Under the pieces are notes generated by a model, which did not search any database, was not told where the DNA came from, and saw only the letters and a list, made by a program, of their open reading frames with translations. Shown here piece by piece: positions 1 to 8,136 of a stretch of 64,000 bases of DNA. Source of the DNA: Pseudobdellovibrionaceae bacterium (GTDB lineage: Bacteria; Bdellovibrionota; UBA1018; UBA6935); contig PBMP01000075.1 in assembly GCA_002722705.1 (NCBI GenBank), positions 1 to 64,000 on the forward strand, read 5' to 3'. Positions within the stretch are counted from its first letter, which is position 1, and the number at the start of each line of letters is the position of its first letter. Position numbers and translations under genes: made by a program.

Positions 1-2
1 GA

Positions 3-119
3 TTTTCCTTAAGTGAAGTGGGTGTTCTATCGCCAAATTCTGAGTTTATTGAAGCCTTAGAAAAAGAGCGATCTAGCAAGGAAAAGACCTGTGAAACCCT
101 ATGGATGGGACTAAAGTAA
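3..119 (+). CDS. 3' end of an unidentified gene (partial, cut by left edge)
   Basis: The first 117 bases are open in the frame starting at base 3 and end with TAA at 117-119, giving a 38-residue C-terminal piece that ends ETLWMGLK. The other two forward frames meet stops within the first 15 bases. The piece is hydrophilic and charged, with a likely helical segment, and has no motif I recognise. A weak AT-rich hairpin follows at 163-180 and fits the end of a transcription unit. The gene's identity depends on sequence outside the window. Confidence 0.5.
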   Translation, partial: FSLSEVGVLSPNSEFIEALEKERSSKEKTCETLWMGLK

Positions 120-162
120 AATGAAGTTCTTTTTAGAGAGTTAAAAAAACTTTTCTTTAGTT

Positions 163-180
163 TACTTGAAAAATCAAGTA
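163..180 (+). terminator. Weak AT-rich hairpin, possible terminator or operator
   Basis: Arms TACTTGA (163-169) and TCAAGTA (174-180) are perfect inverted repeats around a four-base A loop, followed directly by a T-rich run at 181-187. It lies 44 bases after the stop of the partial gene and 20 bases before the next start codon. It could therefore end the upstream transcript or act as an operator for the downstream gene. Stem GC content is low. Confidence 0.35.
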
Positions 181-200
181 TTTTATTATACATCTTCTTC

Positions 201-2255
201 ATGAAAATTCGGAGATTTTCAATCATTCAAAGCCTTAAAAGAGGTGGACTCATTCCAATTTTTGGAATTTCACTTTTTTTCACAGCTTCTCTTTCACTTG
301 CTGAAAAACAAGATGAAATTAAAAAATTTTTAGATGAGGTAGGAAGTGTAGAGCATTTTCTAAGCTCAGATTTCTACCAACAAAGACTTTATGAACTTCT
401 TGTAAAAAAACATGGCAGTACAGAAACTTTCCCTATTCGTAGCTATGATCATATAACAAGAATGTTAAAAAAGTTTAGACAAAGGCTTTCAGATACAGAG
501 AGAAATGCACTGGATCAAAGACTTTGGAGTCATGGAAAAACTTCTAAAGAACTTGATGGAATGATCATCCATTCTGAGCGTAAAGAACACGGTCTTCAGT
601 TTAAAGAAAAAGAATTTATAAAATACTTAGAATCTCAGCAAAAAAAATTAAAAATAGAAATGCGTGTTGAAATTGAAAAAAGTGATCATAAAAAATCCTG
701 GTCACATCAAGAATTAAAAGAAAATTTATTAAAACTCAGTCAACAATACAGAGATGCTCAAAAAAATGATCGAATAAAAGATTTTTTTATAGAATTAAGA
801 AACAATCATCTTTACCAATTTTTTATCCGAAAACTCCTTCATCTTACTTATGCAATACTTAAAGATAAATTAATTCCATTTCAAAGTGCTGATGAAATTC
901 TTGAATGGTTTTATGAATTCAAATCTAAACCTTATGAGACCATGTTTGCACTATTGAGATATTTTCCCGAGAACGAAAATGACATTTTTCTCGATCCAGA
1001 AATACATCCTGCTCTTTTTTCTGAAATCAGTCGCCTCATTCCTTCTATAAAACAGTTAAAGAAGTTAGAAACAGTTTTTGAGCCAAAAATGATTAAAGCT
1101 GCAAATGGAAAAACAATACCTTTGGGACAAGGCCAGAAAGTAACAGTACAGCTTCGCTCTGTCTCTCATCGATTAATCACTCTTTACAAAGGAATTCTAA
1201 ACGATGAATGTACCGCAGGAGGGAGGAATTTCACTTTAGCGAGTATAATTGATAATAGTTCAGTAAAGCGAATATTCAGTGCGCTAGAACAAGACTCTGA
1301 ATTTTATGAAGTCTGGATCAGTTCAGAATCAATTTCTCCAACTTACAATGGGTTTATTCAATGGATTCCAGTCTCTCATTCAACAAAAAAACCTCTTTAT
1401 GCTGTTGATATTGGCGCTTCTATTTTAAGAAGAATAACGAAGACAGAGTTTGGAAAAAAACCACTCTCATTAAGTATTATTAGAAAGCACCGAAAGAAAG
1501 AAACAGGCAATGCTTCCTATCTCGTACCTGGAGAGTTTGACTATGAAAATAATGCTTATATTTTCCAAACACTCAGGGTTCAACCAGAATACATTTGGGG
1601 TACTCGAGTGAATCGAAATGAATTTATCGGTACTCAAAACGACGACGAACTTAGATCATGGATCAAAAAAGAAATAAAACCTTTAGATACCGCTGGCCGC
1701 CTTTACAGTAAACATCATGATAACTTAAAAATTGCTTTTGAAATTTCCTTAACACCAAGAAACAAACTCCTCGTCTTAAATTTGGATCAGCCTCAGAAAC
1801 CGAGCATTGAAGAGATAGAAACATGGATAAAAAATGGACAAATCAATCACCTTTATGACTTTGAAAGGGCAATAAGTTTTGGTTTTTACAGCAAAGCGAA
1901 AACAGACTTCGATGCAACACTTTCATCGTTGAGTCTTCTTGCTCTACGAAAAGGGAAGCTAAACCTTGCAAAGGAACTTTTCATTTTAAATAGAAATCCA
2001 TTAGAATACATTCCGTGGAATGAACTGACGGAAAGAGAATTTTTATTTTTTGCTCAAGAAATAAAAGGAATCATTAATCACAAAAAAGACCTTTACCTTC
2101 TAGATCAATGGATCTCTATCATCAAAAAAGGGCGTTTTGTTTTTAAGTACCCTCGTCTCGCCTTACAACTCTCTGGGATTCATTTGATCACGGGAGATCA
2201 ACTCGACTTAGTGAACCCTCCTCTGTGTGAAGACCATTTTAAAATGGATCGCTAA
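201..2255 (+). CDS. Exported protein of unknown function (684 aa)
   Basis: I do not recognise this protein. It has a positively charged N-terminus (residues 1-14), a hydrophobic stretch at about 16-34 and an Ala before the polar part, which looks like a signal peptide, so a periplasmic or envelope location is likely. The first 250 mature residues are strongly charged and probably helical. The middle part (about 290-420) looks more beta-rich and contains a single Cys in a DECTAGG context. No catalytic motif, repeat or extra membrane segment is evident. There is no Shine-Dalgarno sequence before the ATG. A TTATAC element at 186-191, nine bases upstream, raises the possibility of a leaderless transcript. 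The next gene is on the same strand after a 115-base gap holding a tandem repeat. Confidence 0.7.
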   Translation: MKIRRFSIIQSLKRGGLIPIFGISLFFTASLSLAEKQDEIKKFLDEVGSVEHFLSSDFYQQRLYELLVKKHGSTETFPIRSYDHITRMLKKFRQRLSDTERNALDQRLWSHGKTSKELDGMIIHSERKEHGLQFKEKEFIKYLESQQKKLKIEMRVEIEKSDHKKSWSHQELKENLLKLSQQYRDAQKNDRIKDFFIELRNNHLYQFFIRKLLHLTYAILKDKLIPFQSADEILEWFYEFKSKPYETMFALLRYFPENENDIFLDPEIHPALFSEISRLIPSIKQLKKLETVFEPKMIKAANGKTIPLGQGQKVTVQLRSVSHRLITLYKGILNDECTAGGRNFTLASIIDNSSVKRIFSALEQDSEFYEVWISSESISPTYNGFIQWIPVSHSTKKPLYAVDIGASILRRITKTEFGKKPLSLSIIRKHRKKETGNASYLVPGEFDYENNAYIFQTLRVQPEYIWGTRVNRNEFIGTQNDDELRSWIKKEIKPLDTAGRLYSKHHDNLKIAFEISLTPRNKLLVLNLDQPQKPSIEEIETWIKNGQINHLYDFERAISFGFYSKAKTDFDATLSSLSLLALRKGKLNLAKELFILNRNPLEYIPWNELTEREFLFFAQEIKGIINHKKDLYLLDQWISIIKKGRFVFKYPRLALQLSGIHLITGDQLDLVNPPLCEDHFKMDR

Positions 2256-2287
2256 TTAGTAAAACTCAGTATTTTTAAATACTTATA

Positions 2288-2351
2288 CATTAGCTTTTTG
2301 TACTTTACTGCAAAAAACTCATTAGCTTTTTGTACTTTACTGCAAAAAACT
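2288..2351 (+). repeat. Perfect 32-bp tandem duplication
   Basis: Bases 2288-2319 and 2320-2351 are identical 32-bp units placed head to tail, beginning CATTAGC and ending AAAAAACT. Each unit contains an inverted pair TTTTTG/CAAAAA with a ten-base spacer (2295-2316 and 2327-2348) and a TTGTAC hexamer. The second TTGTAC (2330-2335) lies 18 bases before TAAAAT (2354-2359) and could be a -35 element of the downstream ATPase gene. The duplication sits entirely in the intergenic gap. Confidence 0.9.
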
Positions 2352-2370
2352 AATAAAATAAAATACTCCT

Positions 2371-3510
2371 ATGAGCTTCACTATTGAATCAAGATACATT
2401 CGTCCTATCATTTCCGAATTTCTCACGAATAAAATGGTTTTCATTGGTGGGCCAAGACAAGTAGGCAAAACAACCTGTTCACTCACTTTTCTTTCCCCTT
2501 CATCACCCTCTCACCGAGGTTACCTCAATTGGGATGTCATCGAATCTCAAAAAAAAATAAAATCCGGACAAATCCCTCCAGAACCAATCATCATTTTAGA
2601 TGAAATTCATAAATTTAAGAATTGGAGAAATCTAGTAAAGGGATTCTATGATCAAAACAAAGAATTTCAAAAATTTATTGTTACAGGCTCAGCTCGACTA
2701 GACCATTACAGAAGAGGTGGTGACTCTCTTTTAGGTCGATATCGTTATCTTAGACTACACCCTCTCTCAATAGGAGAGCTGAAAATATCAAATTTAGAAG
2801 ACCAAAACCAACTTTTAAAACTAGGTGGATTTCCAGAGCCTTTTCTCAACGGTACTGAGAAAGAATGGAGACTCTGGCAAAAAGAAAGAATCTACAGACT
2901 CGTCAATGACGACATCCGAAGCCTAGAAAACTTAAGAGAATATTCAAGTATAGAATTACTTGCGGAATCTCTCATTGTAAGAGTAGGTTCTCCACTTTCC
3001 GTTTACTCTCTTTCTCAAGAACTTCAATTCAACTTTAGAACAATAGAGTCTTGGATTAAAATTCTAGAACAAGTTTATTACTGCTTTAGAATTTCTCCCT
3101 TCGGAGCTCCAAAGATTCGAGCAGTTAAAAAAGAAAAAAAATTATATTTATGGGATTGGAGCAGCTGCAGCCACAAAGGAGCCAGATTCGAAAACATGGT
3201 TGCATCTCATCTTCTAAAATACTGTCATTTTTTGGAGGACTCTCAAGGGCACTCTATGGAACTTCGATACCTACGTGATACCGATAAGAGGGAAGTTGAT
3301 TTCGTGGTTGTGAAGAACGGAAAGGCTCTGTTTGCTGTAGAGTGCAAAACAGGAGAATCTTCTCTTTCCAAAAATGTTTCTTATTTTATGCAGCGCACTG
3401 ATGTTCCGTTTTTTTATCAAGTGCATCTAGGTACCAAAGACTATGTTGTTGGACCTAAAGCTCGAGTTCTTCCGTTCAATACCTTCTGTCAAGAGGAACA
3501 AATCCCTTAA
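2371..3510 (+). CDS. AAA-type ATPase with C-terminal DUF4143 (379 aa)
   Basis: This looks like the widespread ATPase/DUF4143 family, whose cellular role is unknown. A Walker A loop GGPRQVGKTT is at residues 26-35, a Walker B IIILDEIHKF centres on D77-E78, and a sensor-like strand ends VTGSARLD near 104-111. The C-terminal third carries a restriction-nuclease-like fold signature: an EVDFVV strand, then an AVECKTG strand near residues 308-328, as in PD-(D/E)xK-like DUF4143 domains. No signal peptide or membrane segment is seen, so it is cytoplasmic. There is no Shine-Dalgarno sequence before the ATG. The tandem repeat immediately upstream may carry its promoter. Such genes are often solitary and mobile, and nothing here shows a partner toxin or antitoxin. 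Confidence 0.85.
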   Translation: MSFTIESRYIRPIISEFLTNKMVFIGGPRQVGKTTCSLTFLSPSSPSHRGYLNWDVIESQKKIKSGQIPPEPIIILDEIHKFKNWRNLVKGFYDQNKEFQKFIVTGSARLDHYRRGGDSLLGRYRYLRLHPLSIGELKISNLEDQNQLLKLGGFPEPFLNGTEKEWRLWQKERIYRLVNDDIRSLENLREYSSIELLAESLIVRVGSPLSVYSLSQELQFNFRTIESWIKILEQVYYCFRISPFGAPKIRAVKKEKKLYLWDWSSCSHKGARFENMVASHLLKYCHFLEDSQGHSMELRYLRDTDKREVDFVVVKNGKALFAVECKTGESSLSKNVSYFMQRTDVPFFYQVHLGTKDYVVGPKARVLPFNTFCQEEQIP

Positions 3511-3552
3511 GCCCCTAGATTCCACTTTGCCATTTATGGTACGCCTAAGCAC

Positions 3553-4977
3553 ATGAATCACTCTGTTAAAGATCAATACGAAAGGCATCCATACCCCTCT
3601 GTTCCTCTTTGGAATCTTCCAAGTCGTAAACACAGTGGATTTTATAGTTATGAACTTGCACAGAGACTCTCCGGCAATCATCAAGTGGGACACCAAGATA
3701 TTTCAATATTAGTCGTGGGTGCAGGTACGGTCGAACCCCTTATCATTGGAGAAGCTCATCCACGAGCCAAACTCATTACCGCAATCGAAATTAGTCAAAA
3801 GTCGATAGAAATTTTAAAAAAAAGAATCACCCTTGCAAAACTCTATCGAAGAAAACTTCCTCCGATAGAAATCATTCATGCAGACCTGACAGAATGGCTA
3901 AAAAAAACGGATCAACGTTTTGATTATATTATTGCAAATCATGTTCTTCATCATCTTGAAGACCCAGCAATGACACTAAAAGCTCTGAGTGCACGGCTTC
4001 ATGACCACGGATTCATGAGAATTGCGACTTATCCAAAATCAAGTCGTATTTGGATGAAACGAGTAAAGCAATGGTTTGAATGGAATGGAATTACCCATCA
4101 AACTCCTTCTTTAAAACGTGCATGTCAAAAGGCTATCTCTTTTCTTCCAAAGGACCACGTAATTAAAAACGCTTACGAAAGTCAGCCAAAAATAGAAACG
4201 ACTGCGGGTCTCGTCGATTCGTTTTTTCATGCTCATGAAAACCCTCTCTCTCCTCTAGCTTGGGGACAAACCATTTCAGATATCGGGAATTTAAAGTGGA
4301 TTGCAGAAACTCAAACAGAAACATCAAGGAGTGAATTTCTGTGTGAAGTAGAACCTAAAACTAAAGAGTTATCTCCTTGGATACGGCTTCAAATATTAGA
4401 TGATTTACTAGAGCTTTGTGCGAGTCCATGTTTTTGGTTTCAAAAGACAAATGAAACTCAATCCTTTGAACTTCCGAAACTTTCTCCTCTTTCGTTAAAA
4501 ACGGTCGCCTGTGGAAAACAAAGAATACAACAAGGAAACGAACCTAAAGCAGTCGCTCAATGGATTAAACAATCCAAAGGTTCGACGCATTTTGAAATTG
4601 CAAGCCAACTCTTTTCAGAGCTTAAAACTCAACTCATTCGAGTCGATCAGCTTTTGTCATCTACCAGTTTAAATGCAGAAAATCTTGTTAGGAGCTTTAG
4701 ACAAAAAGTTGGACCACGAGTCGGAAAAAATAACGAATCCCTTTCAAATCTTTCTATTGGAGAGTATGTTGTCCCTGAAATTTTTCAAGCGGGTTTTCCA
4801 TGGAGTGAAATTCAGTGGGATGAATTAGATGCTCACTTAGGCCATCAATATCAAATGGTCTATCAAGGAGTACGCGTTCCAGGAAAAACACTCTGGAAAC
4901 AAGCCTGCTATCTGGAACTTTTATATGGACACCAGGCTCCGTATATCTCATCAATTGAATTTATTTTAATCCCCTGA
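3553..4977 (+). CDS. Class I SAM-dependent methyltransferase with long C-terminal region
   Basis: A Rossmann-type methyltransferase domain occupies roughly residues 1-200. The SAM-binding glycine motif is VVGAGT (about 54-59), an acidic ribose-binding residue lies in the following strand (AIEIS), ADLTEW is near 115, and ANHVLHHLEDP is near 136-146. The N-terminal YERHPYP pattern recalls methyltransferases of unknown substrate that begin the same way. The remaining 270 residues are not recognised; they could form a substrate domain or a second, degenerate domain. No export signal is present. The start lies 42 bases after the ATPase gene without a clear ribosome binding site. The 3' end overlaps the convergent zinc-ribbon gene by 12 bases. 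The substrate cannot be inferred. Confidence 0.8.
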   Translation: MNHSVKDQYERHPYPSVPLWNLPSRKHSGFYSYELAQRLSGNHQVGHQDISILVVGAGTVEPLIIGEAHPRAKLITAIEISQKSIEILKKRITLAKLYRRKLPPIEIIHADLTEWLKKTDQRFDYIIANHVLHHLEDPAMTLKALSARLHDHGFMRIATYPKSSRIWMKRVKQWFEWNGITHQTPSLKRACQKAISFLPKDHVIKNAYESQPKIETTAGLVDSFFHAHENPLSPLAWGQTISDIGNLKWIAETQTETSRSEFLCEVEPKTKELSPWIRLQILDDLLELCASPCFWFQKTNETQSFELPKLSPLSLKTVACGKQRIQQGNEPKAVAQWIKQSKGSTHFEIASQLFSELKTQLIRVDQLLSSTSLNAENLVRSFRQKVGPRVGKNNESLSNLSIGEYVVPEIFQAGFPWSEIQWDELDAHLGHQYQMVYQGVRVPGKTLWKQACYLELLYGHQAPYISSIEFILIP

Positions 4978-5181
4978 AGAAACTTTTTTCTCTGAAGTAT
5001 TGGATTTTTTATAATCAGTTGAATACCATCCATTTCCCTTCAATGAAAAGGAAGATAGACTCATTTTTTTTTCAATGGGCTTTCGACACTGAGGGCATAT
5101 TTTTAAAGGCTCATCTGAAACCTTTTGAATAACTTCTACTTCGTTTCCACAGGATTTGCATTGATACTCATAAATTGGCAT
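4966..5181 (-). CDS. FmdB/CxxC-type zinc-ribbon protein (71 aa)
   Basis: A small cytoplasmic zinc-ribbon protein of the FmdB family (putative regulatory protein). It starts MPIYEYQCKSCG and carries two CxxC pairs, CKSC near residues 8-11 and CPQC near 29-32, which would bind one zinc ion; a Ser/Lys-rich tail follows. Length and the MPIYEY start are typical of the family. A good AAGGAG ribosome binding site precedes the start on the minus strand. The His-rich transporter gene lies 15 bases upstream on the same strand, so the two are probably co-transcribed and this protein might respond to the transported metal. That link is inferred from position only. Confidence 0.85.
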   Translation of the reverse strand: MPIYEYQCKSCGNEVEVIQKVSDEPLKICPQCRKPIEKKMSLSSFSLKGNGWYSTDYKKSNTSEKKVSSGD

Positions 5182-5196
5182 TTTTTCTGAAACTCC

Positions 5197-5841
5197 TTAA
5201 TGATGATGTACCGAAAAAAACAAAACATAAATACCCAGTAAAGTAATTCCAATTCCAGCTAAGGTGTCTCCATGATGTTCAAGCCAAGGTTGATCCAAAA
5301 AACGAGTTCCACGAGCAGCTAGAGCTGCTGCAATTAAAATTGCAAAAATGACCCCTAATGAAAATGAAAGCCCTGTCATAAAAACAGTCATCGCTCCGAG
5401 CGGACCTACACTTGCAAAAATAGGCATAACCGCAAAACACGGGGAGAAGCCCATAAAGAACAAAAATGCATATGGCCTTTTTCCATCCTGGCGATGTATG
5501 TATTTGGGGCCATGGTGTTCATGCCCCCCATGACAACTCCGATGTTGCTTATAAGAACTTAGGGCATAAAGAAGTCCTAAAAAAATTAAAACAAATCCTG
5601 AAAACCGCTCAACTCGTGTATCCCAAACCTCAAAAACAGCAGTTCCTACCGCTAAGACTCCCACCCCCACTGAAAGACTGACAATGATATGTCCAAGACT
5701 CGCAACTCCAATTCCAAGTAACCATTGGTGCCATTTCCATTTCTGAGCTCGCCCCACCAACACAATCGGCATCCAATGAGCTGGGCCTAGACTATGCAAA
5801 AAGCCTAATGTTGCTGCTGAAATCATCCATTTGAGATCCAT
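5197..5841 (-). CDS. NicO/UreH-like six-TM transporter with His-rich loop (214 aa)
   Basis: A polytopic inner-membrane protein with about six hydrophobic segments. The first carries HSLGPAHW, matching the His-x5-(D/G)H signature in helix 1 of NicO/RcnA/UreH-type nickel-cobalt transporters and of related TauE/SafE-annotated proteins. A hydrophilic loop at about residues 101-120 holds a His/Cys cluster (CHGGHEHH) typical of metal binding. A later helix contains FSPCFAVMP, another polar-in-membrane motif of this superfamily, and the C-terminus ends in HHH. Transition-metal export or uptake is the best guess; sulfite export is the main alternative. It heads a two-gene unit with the FmdB-like zinc ribbon 15 bases downstream. 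Confidence 0.7.
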   Translation of the reverse strand: MDLKWMISAATLGFLHSLGPAHWMPIVLVGRAQKWKWHQWLLGIGVASLGHIIVSLSVGVGVLAVGTAVFEVWDTRVERFSGFVLIFLGLLYALSSYKQHRSCHGGHEHHGPKYIHRQDGKRPYAFLFFMGFSPCFAVMPIFASVGPLGAMTVFMTGLSFSLGVIFAILIAAALAARGTRFLDQPWLEHHGDTLAGIGITLLGIYVLFFSVHHH

Positions 5842-5980
5842 AAGGGCCCATAGGTACCACAGGTAAACTCAGACTTAAATAAAAACATCTTTATCAGGAA
5901 TAAGCCCTTCGACTACAGAATATAATAAAAACAAAGGGCTAAGAGCTTTTCTGATTCAAACGACAAGAACACCAGCTTTT

Positions 5981-6448
5981 TTATTCCATCAGAGTAATCA
6001 AAATCCCAAGTAACACTGCAAATGAAATGACAGCGATATAGATTTTTAGAAACTTTTTAACATTAAAAGCAGAATTTAGATCATTCACCACGTCCGACTG
6101 AGAGCGACTTCTTTTTACCTGCTTAAGCCCATGAGTGAGATGCTTCACTCTTTTCAAGTAAAAGTAAGCATAAAATGGGATCAGCACTAAAATAGGTACG
6201 ACCGTTCCCATTCGAAGAACAGCTGCTTGTGCCCCAATCGAAAAAACAACAATATTAAAAATAAAAGAACGCCTTAAAAAAGCTCTAATCTTATTGAGTG
6301 TTTCTTCTGAATCGATCTCAAAACCGACTTTACTTGCAACCCCATGAGGGAAAAAAACTGTTTTTCCCTCTATTTCTACGAGGAGCTTTTTAGTAATGAA
6401 TGATTCTGAAGACTTAGGTTGCTTGTCATTTACTTGCATAAAACACAT
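5981..6448 (-). CDS. Small membrane protein of unknown function (155 aa)
   Basis: No family recognised. The first 55 residues are soluble. Two adjacent hydrophobic segments follow at about 63-103 with a short turn between them, then a basic linker rich in Lys/Arg/Ser, then a last hydrophobic segment at the C-terminus (about 134-153). Three membrane passes in the inner membrane are therefore predicted. The ATG at 6448 has AGGTG about six bases upstream; a second Met three codons later is possible. It follows the lipoprotein gene at 6501-6977 after 52 bases on the same strand, so the two may be co-transcribed. Confidence 0.6.
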   Translation of the reverse strand: MCFMQVNDKQPKSSESFITKKLLVEIEGKTVFFPHGVASKVGFEIDSEETLNKIRAFLRRSFIFNIVVFSIGAQAAVLRMGTVVPILVLIPFYAYFYLKRVKHLTHGLKQVKRSRSQSDVVNDLNSAFNVKKFLKIYIAVISFAVLLGILITLME

Positions 6449-6500
6449 CCAATCACCTGATTTTTAGGTAAGTAAGATTCTTTTATCCTAAACTAAGCAA

Positions 6501-6977
6501 TTATTCTTCCTCAAAACAAAATTCATCTTGAACTTTTGCTGTGTATTTTTGAATCTTTGAAAGATTTTTATTCATTTTTGATTGGTTTCCATCTCTCGCA
6601 GATCCATAAAAGGAAACCCATTCATTTGCCATCAGCATTAGATTTTTTCGAACGTTTGAGTATCCCCCCACTTGATCGACACCATCTACATACTCTTGGA
6701 CTTGGGCAAGTTGATTTTTAGCAAAACGCTGCCATTGATCTCTATCATAATGAAGAAAATCTCTCGATTGAGACAATTGGAGTTTCTTTTTGGCTTTCTC
6801 CAAGGAAGCAATTCGTCTTCCTCCAGGCTGAAGAACCAATCGGGCATCACTGACTTGCTGGTAATAGTAAGGTAGGGTTTGAGCACAAATTTCTTCTTGA
6901 GAGTTCTGACAATGAATCAAAGAGAAACTTATCAAAAGCAGGCCAAAAAAGTGAGCTAGTGTAAATCTTTGTCTCAT
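6501..6977 (-). CDS. Small lipoprotein of unknown function (158 aa)
   Basis: The N-terminus is a lipoprotein signal: basic residues, a hydrophobic stretch, then SLIHC with the lipid-attached Cys near residue 23, followed by QNSQ. With no Asp at position +2, outer-membrane sorting by the Lol system would be expected. The mature part is almost entirely helical and charged, with many Lys/Gln residues and a single further Cys near the C-terminus (DEFCFEEE). No catalytic motif is apparent. It is divergent from flagellin, with 284 bases between the start codons. Confidence 0.65.
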   Translation of the reverse strand: MRQRFTLAHFFGLLLISFSLIHCQNSQEEICAQTLPYYYQQVSDARLVLQPGGRRIASLEKAKKKLQLSQSRDFLHYDRDQWQRFAKNQLAQVQEYVDGVDQVGGYSNVRKNLMLMANEWVSFYGSARDGNQSKMNKNLSKIQKYTAKVQDEFCFEEE

Positions 6978-7159
6978 TCTTTCCTATCGGAATTTTTTGC
7001 CTAAGAGTTCAATTGAGAGAAAAAAAAATTTTTTTGATTTTTTTTATTTTCTATTTAATGCGCTATGTCCTTTCAATTACAGTTCTTTTTAATACTTGAT
7101 TATTACAATCAGTTATAAGTTGTTGTTTTTTTGTCTTTTTTCCTCAAGTCTCTGCAAAG

Positions 7160-7261
7160 ACCTCCGATCAGTGAGGTGTTAGCTGGGCAGGGAATGCCTA
7201 GGCGTTACAGGAAATACGATCACAAGGAGGAAACTAGCATGAACAACCGAGGAGGATAATC
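7160..7261 (+). promoter_or_regulatory. Structured flagellin leader with hairpin and CCTCC element
   Basis: The 284-base region between the divergent lipoprotein and flagellin genes starts very AT-rich and ends in a more GC-rich leader. ACCTC (7160-7164) pairs with GAGGT (7173-7177) around an eight-base loop, and GCCTAGGC (7196-7203) is palindromic. CCTCC at 7161-7165 is also complementary to the two GGAGG Shine-Dalgarno sequences at 7226-7230 and 7251-7255, so alternative pairing could mask them. I could not place a convincing sigma-28 or sigma-54 promoter by eye. Confidence 0.4.
7239..7259 (+). CDS. Six-codon leader ORF coupled to flagellin
   Basis: ATG at 7239 opens a six-codon frame (MNNRGG) that ends with TAA at 7257-7259, two bases before the flagellin ATG at 7262. 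It has its own strong AGGAGG site (7225-7230) at eight-base spacing, and its last codons CGA-GGA-GGA form the flagellin Shine-Dalgarno sequence. Ribosomes finishing the mini-ORF would stop on top of the flagellin start, so the layout predicts coupled or attenuated translation. The peptide itself probably has no function. Confidence 0.45.
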   Translation: MNNRGG

Positions 7262-8092
7262 ATGGGAATGCGTATAGCAACCAACGTACAAGCAATTGCC
7301 GCAAACCGGCATTTAAGTCAAAACACACACAACCTAAATAACTCTCTTGAGCATTTAGCGTCTGGATCTCGTATCAATAAAGCAGGTGATGATGCTGCTG
7401 GACTTGCCATTAGTGAAAAATTAAAAGCAAGCGTTCGCAGTTTAAAACAAGCTGATAGAAACGCGAACGACGGTATTAGCCTCATTCAAACTGCAGAAGG
7501 TGCGATGAATGAAGTTTCTAATATGCTCATCCGAATGCGAGAACTTTCTATCCAAGCTTCTTCAGATAGCATTGGACCAAGAGAAAGAACTTACGTGGAT
7601 AAAGAGGTTCAACAGCTGAAATCAGAAATTGAAAGAATTGCTCAAAGTACTGAGTACAATGGATCAAAACTTTTAAATGGAACAGCTGAAACTCTTGAAT
7701 TTCAAGTAGGAATGCACAATAACCCTGAATTAGATCGTCTTCAATACGACGCTCCAAATCAGGTAGTTACAGTAGGTGCTCTTGGTGTTGAAGATCTTTC
7801 AACAAGAGACAAAGAAAGTGCTCAACAAAACTTAGAAAAGATTGATGTTGCTCTTGACCGACTCAACGAAAACAGAGCAGATCTTGGAGCGATTCAAAAC
7901 CGGTTGATGTCAACCAGTGCAAACTTGCAGATCTATGTAGAAAACTTATCTTCTGCAAATAGTCGAATCCGAGATACTGACTTGGCTCAAGAGTCGAGCG
8001 AATTGACCAAACATAACATCCTTACACAATCAAACGTAGCGATGTTAGGTCAAGCCAACTCTAAGCCACAACTTGCAATGCAACTCCTGTAA
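7262..8092 (+). CDS. fliC: Flagellin (276 aa)
   Basis: Structural subunit of the flagellar filament, exported through the flagellar type III apparatus. The N-terminal D0/D1 part shows the family pattern: an IATNVQAIAANRHL-like start, SLEHLASGSRINKAGDDAAGLAIS near 28-51, then a long coiled region. The C-terminal part has ANLQIYVENLSSANSRIRD and ends with TQSNVAMLGQANSKPQLAMQLL-like residues. At 276 aa it lacks the variable D2/D3 domains, like short flagellins of Bdellovibrio and many other bacteria. The ATG at 7262 follows GGAGGA embedded in a leader mini-ORF. No other flagellar gene is nearby. A strong hairpin at 8137-8166 follows it. Confidence 0.95.
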   Translation: MGMRIATNVQAIAANRHLSQNTHNLNNSLEHLASGSRINKAGDDAAGLAISEKLKASVRSLKQADRNANDGISLIQTAEGAMNEVSNMLIRMRELSIQASSDSIGPRERTYVDKEVQQLKSEIERIAQSTEYNGSKLLNGTAETLEFQVGMHNNPELDRLQYDAPNQVVTVGALGVEDLSTRDKESAQQNLEKIDVALDRLNENRADLGAIQNRLMSTSANLQIYVENLSSANSRIRDTDLAQESSELTKHNILTQSNVAMLGQANSKPQLAMQLL

Positions 8093-8136
8093 AAAGGAGC
8101 CACTTGTAAGAGTGTCATACGAAATTTCCATGAGCA

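Noticed and set aside
5348-5681. Plus-strand open frames over the His-rich transporter gene
   Set aside because: They mirror the minus-strand coding sequence, have no ribosome binding site and lack family features. The minus-strand membrane protein is convincing.
7184-7198. Possible sigma-54 promoter before flagellin
   Set aside because: The GG and GC pairs are one base too close and the rest of the consensus is absent.
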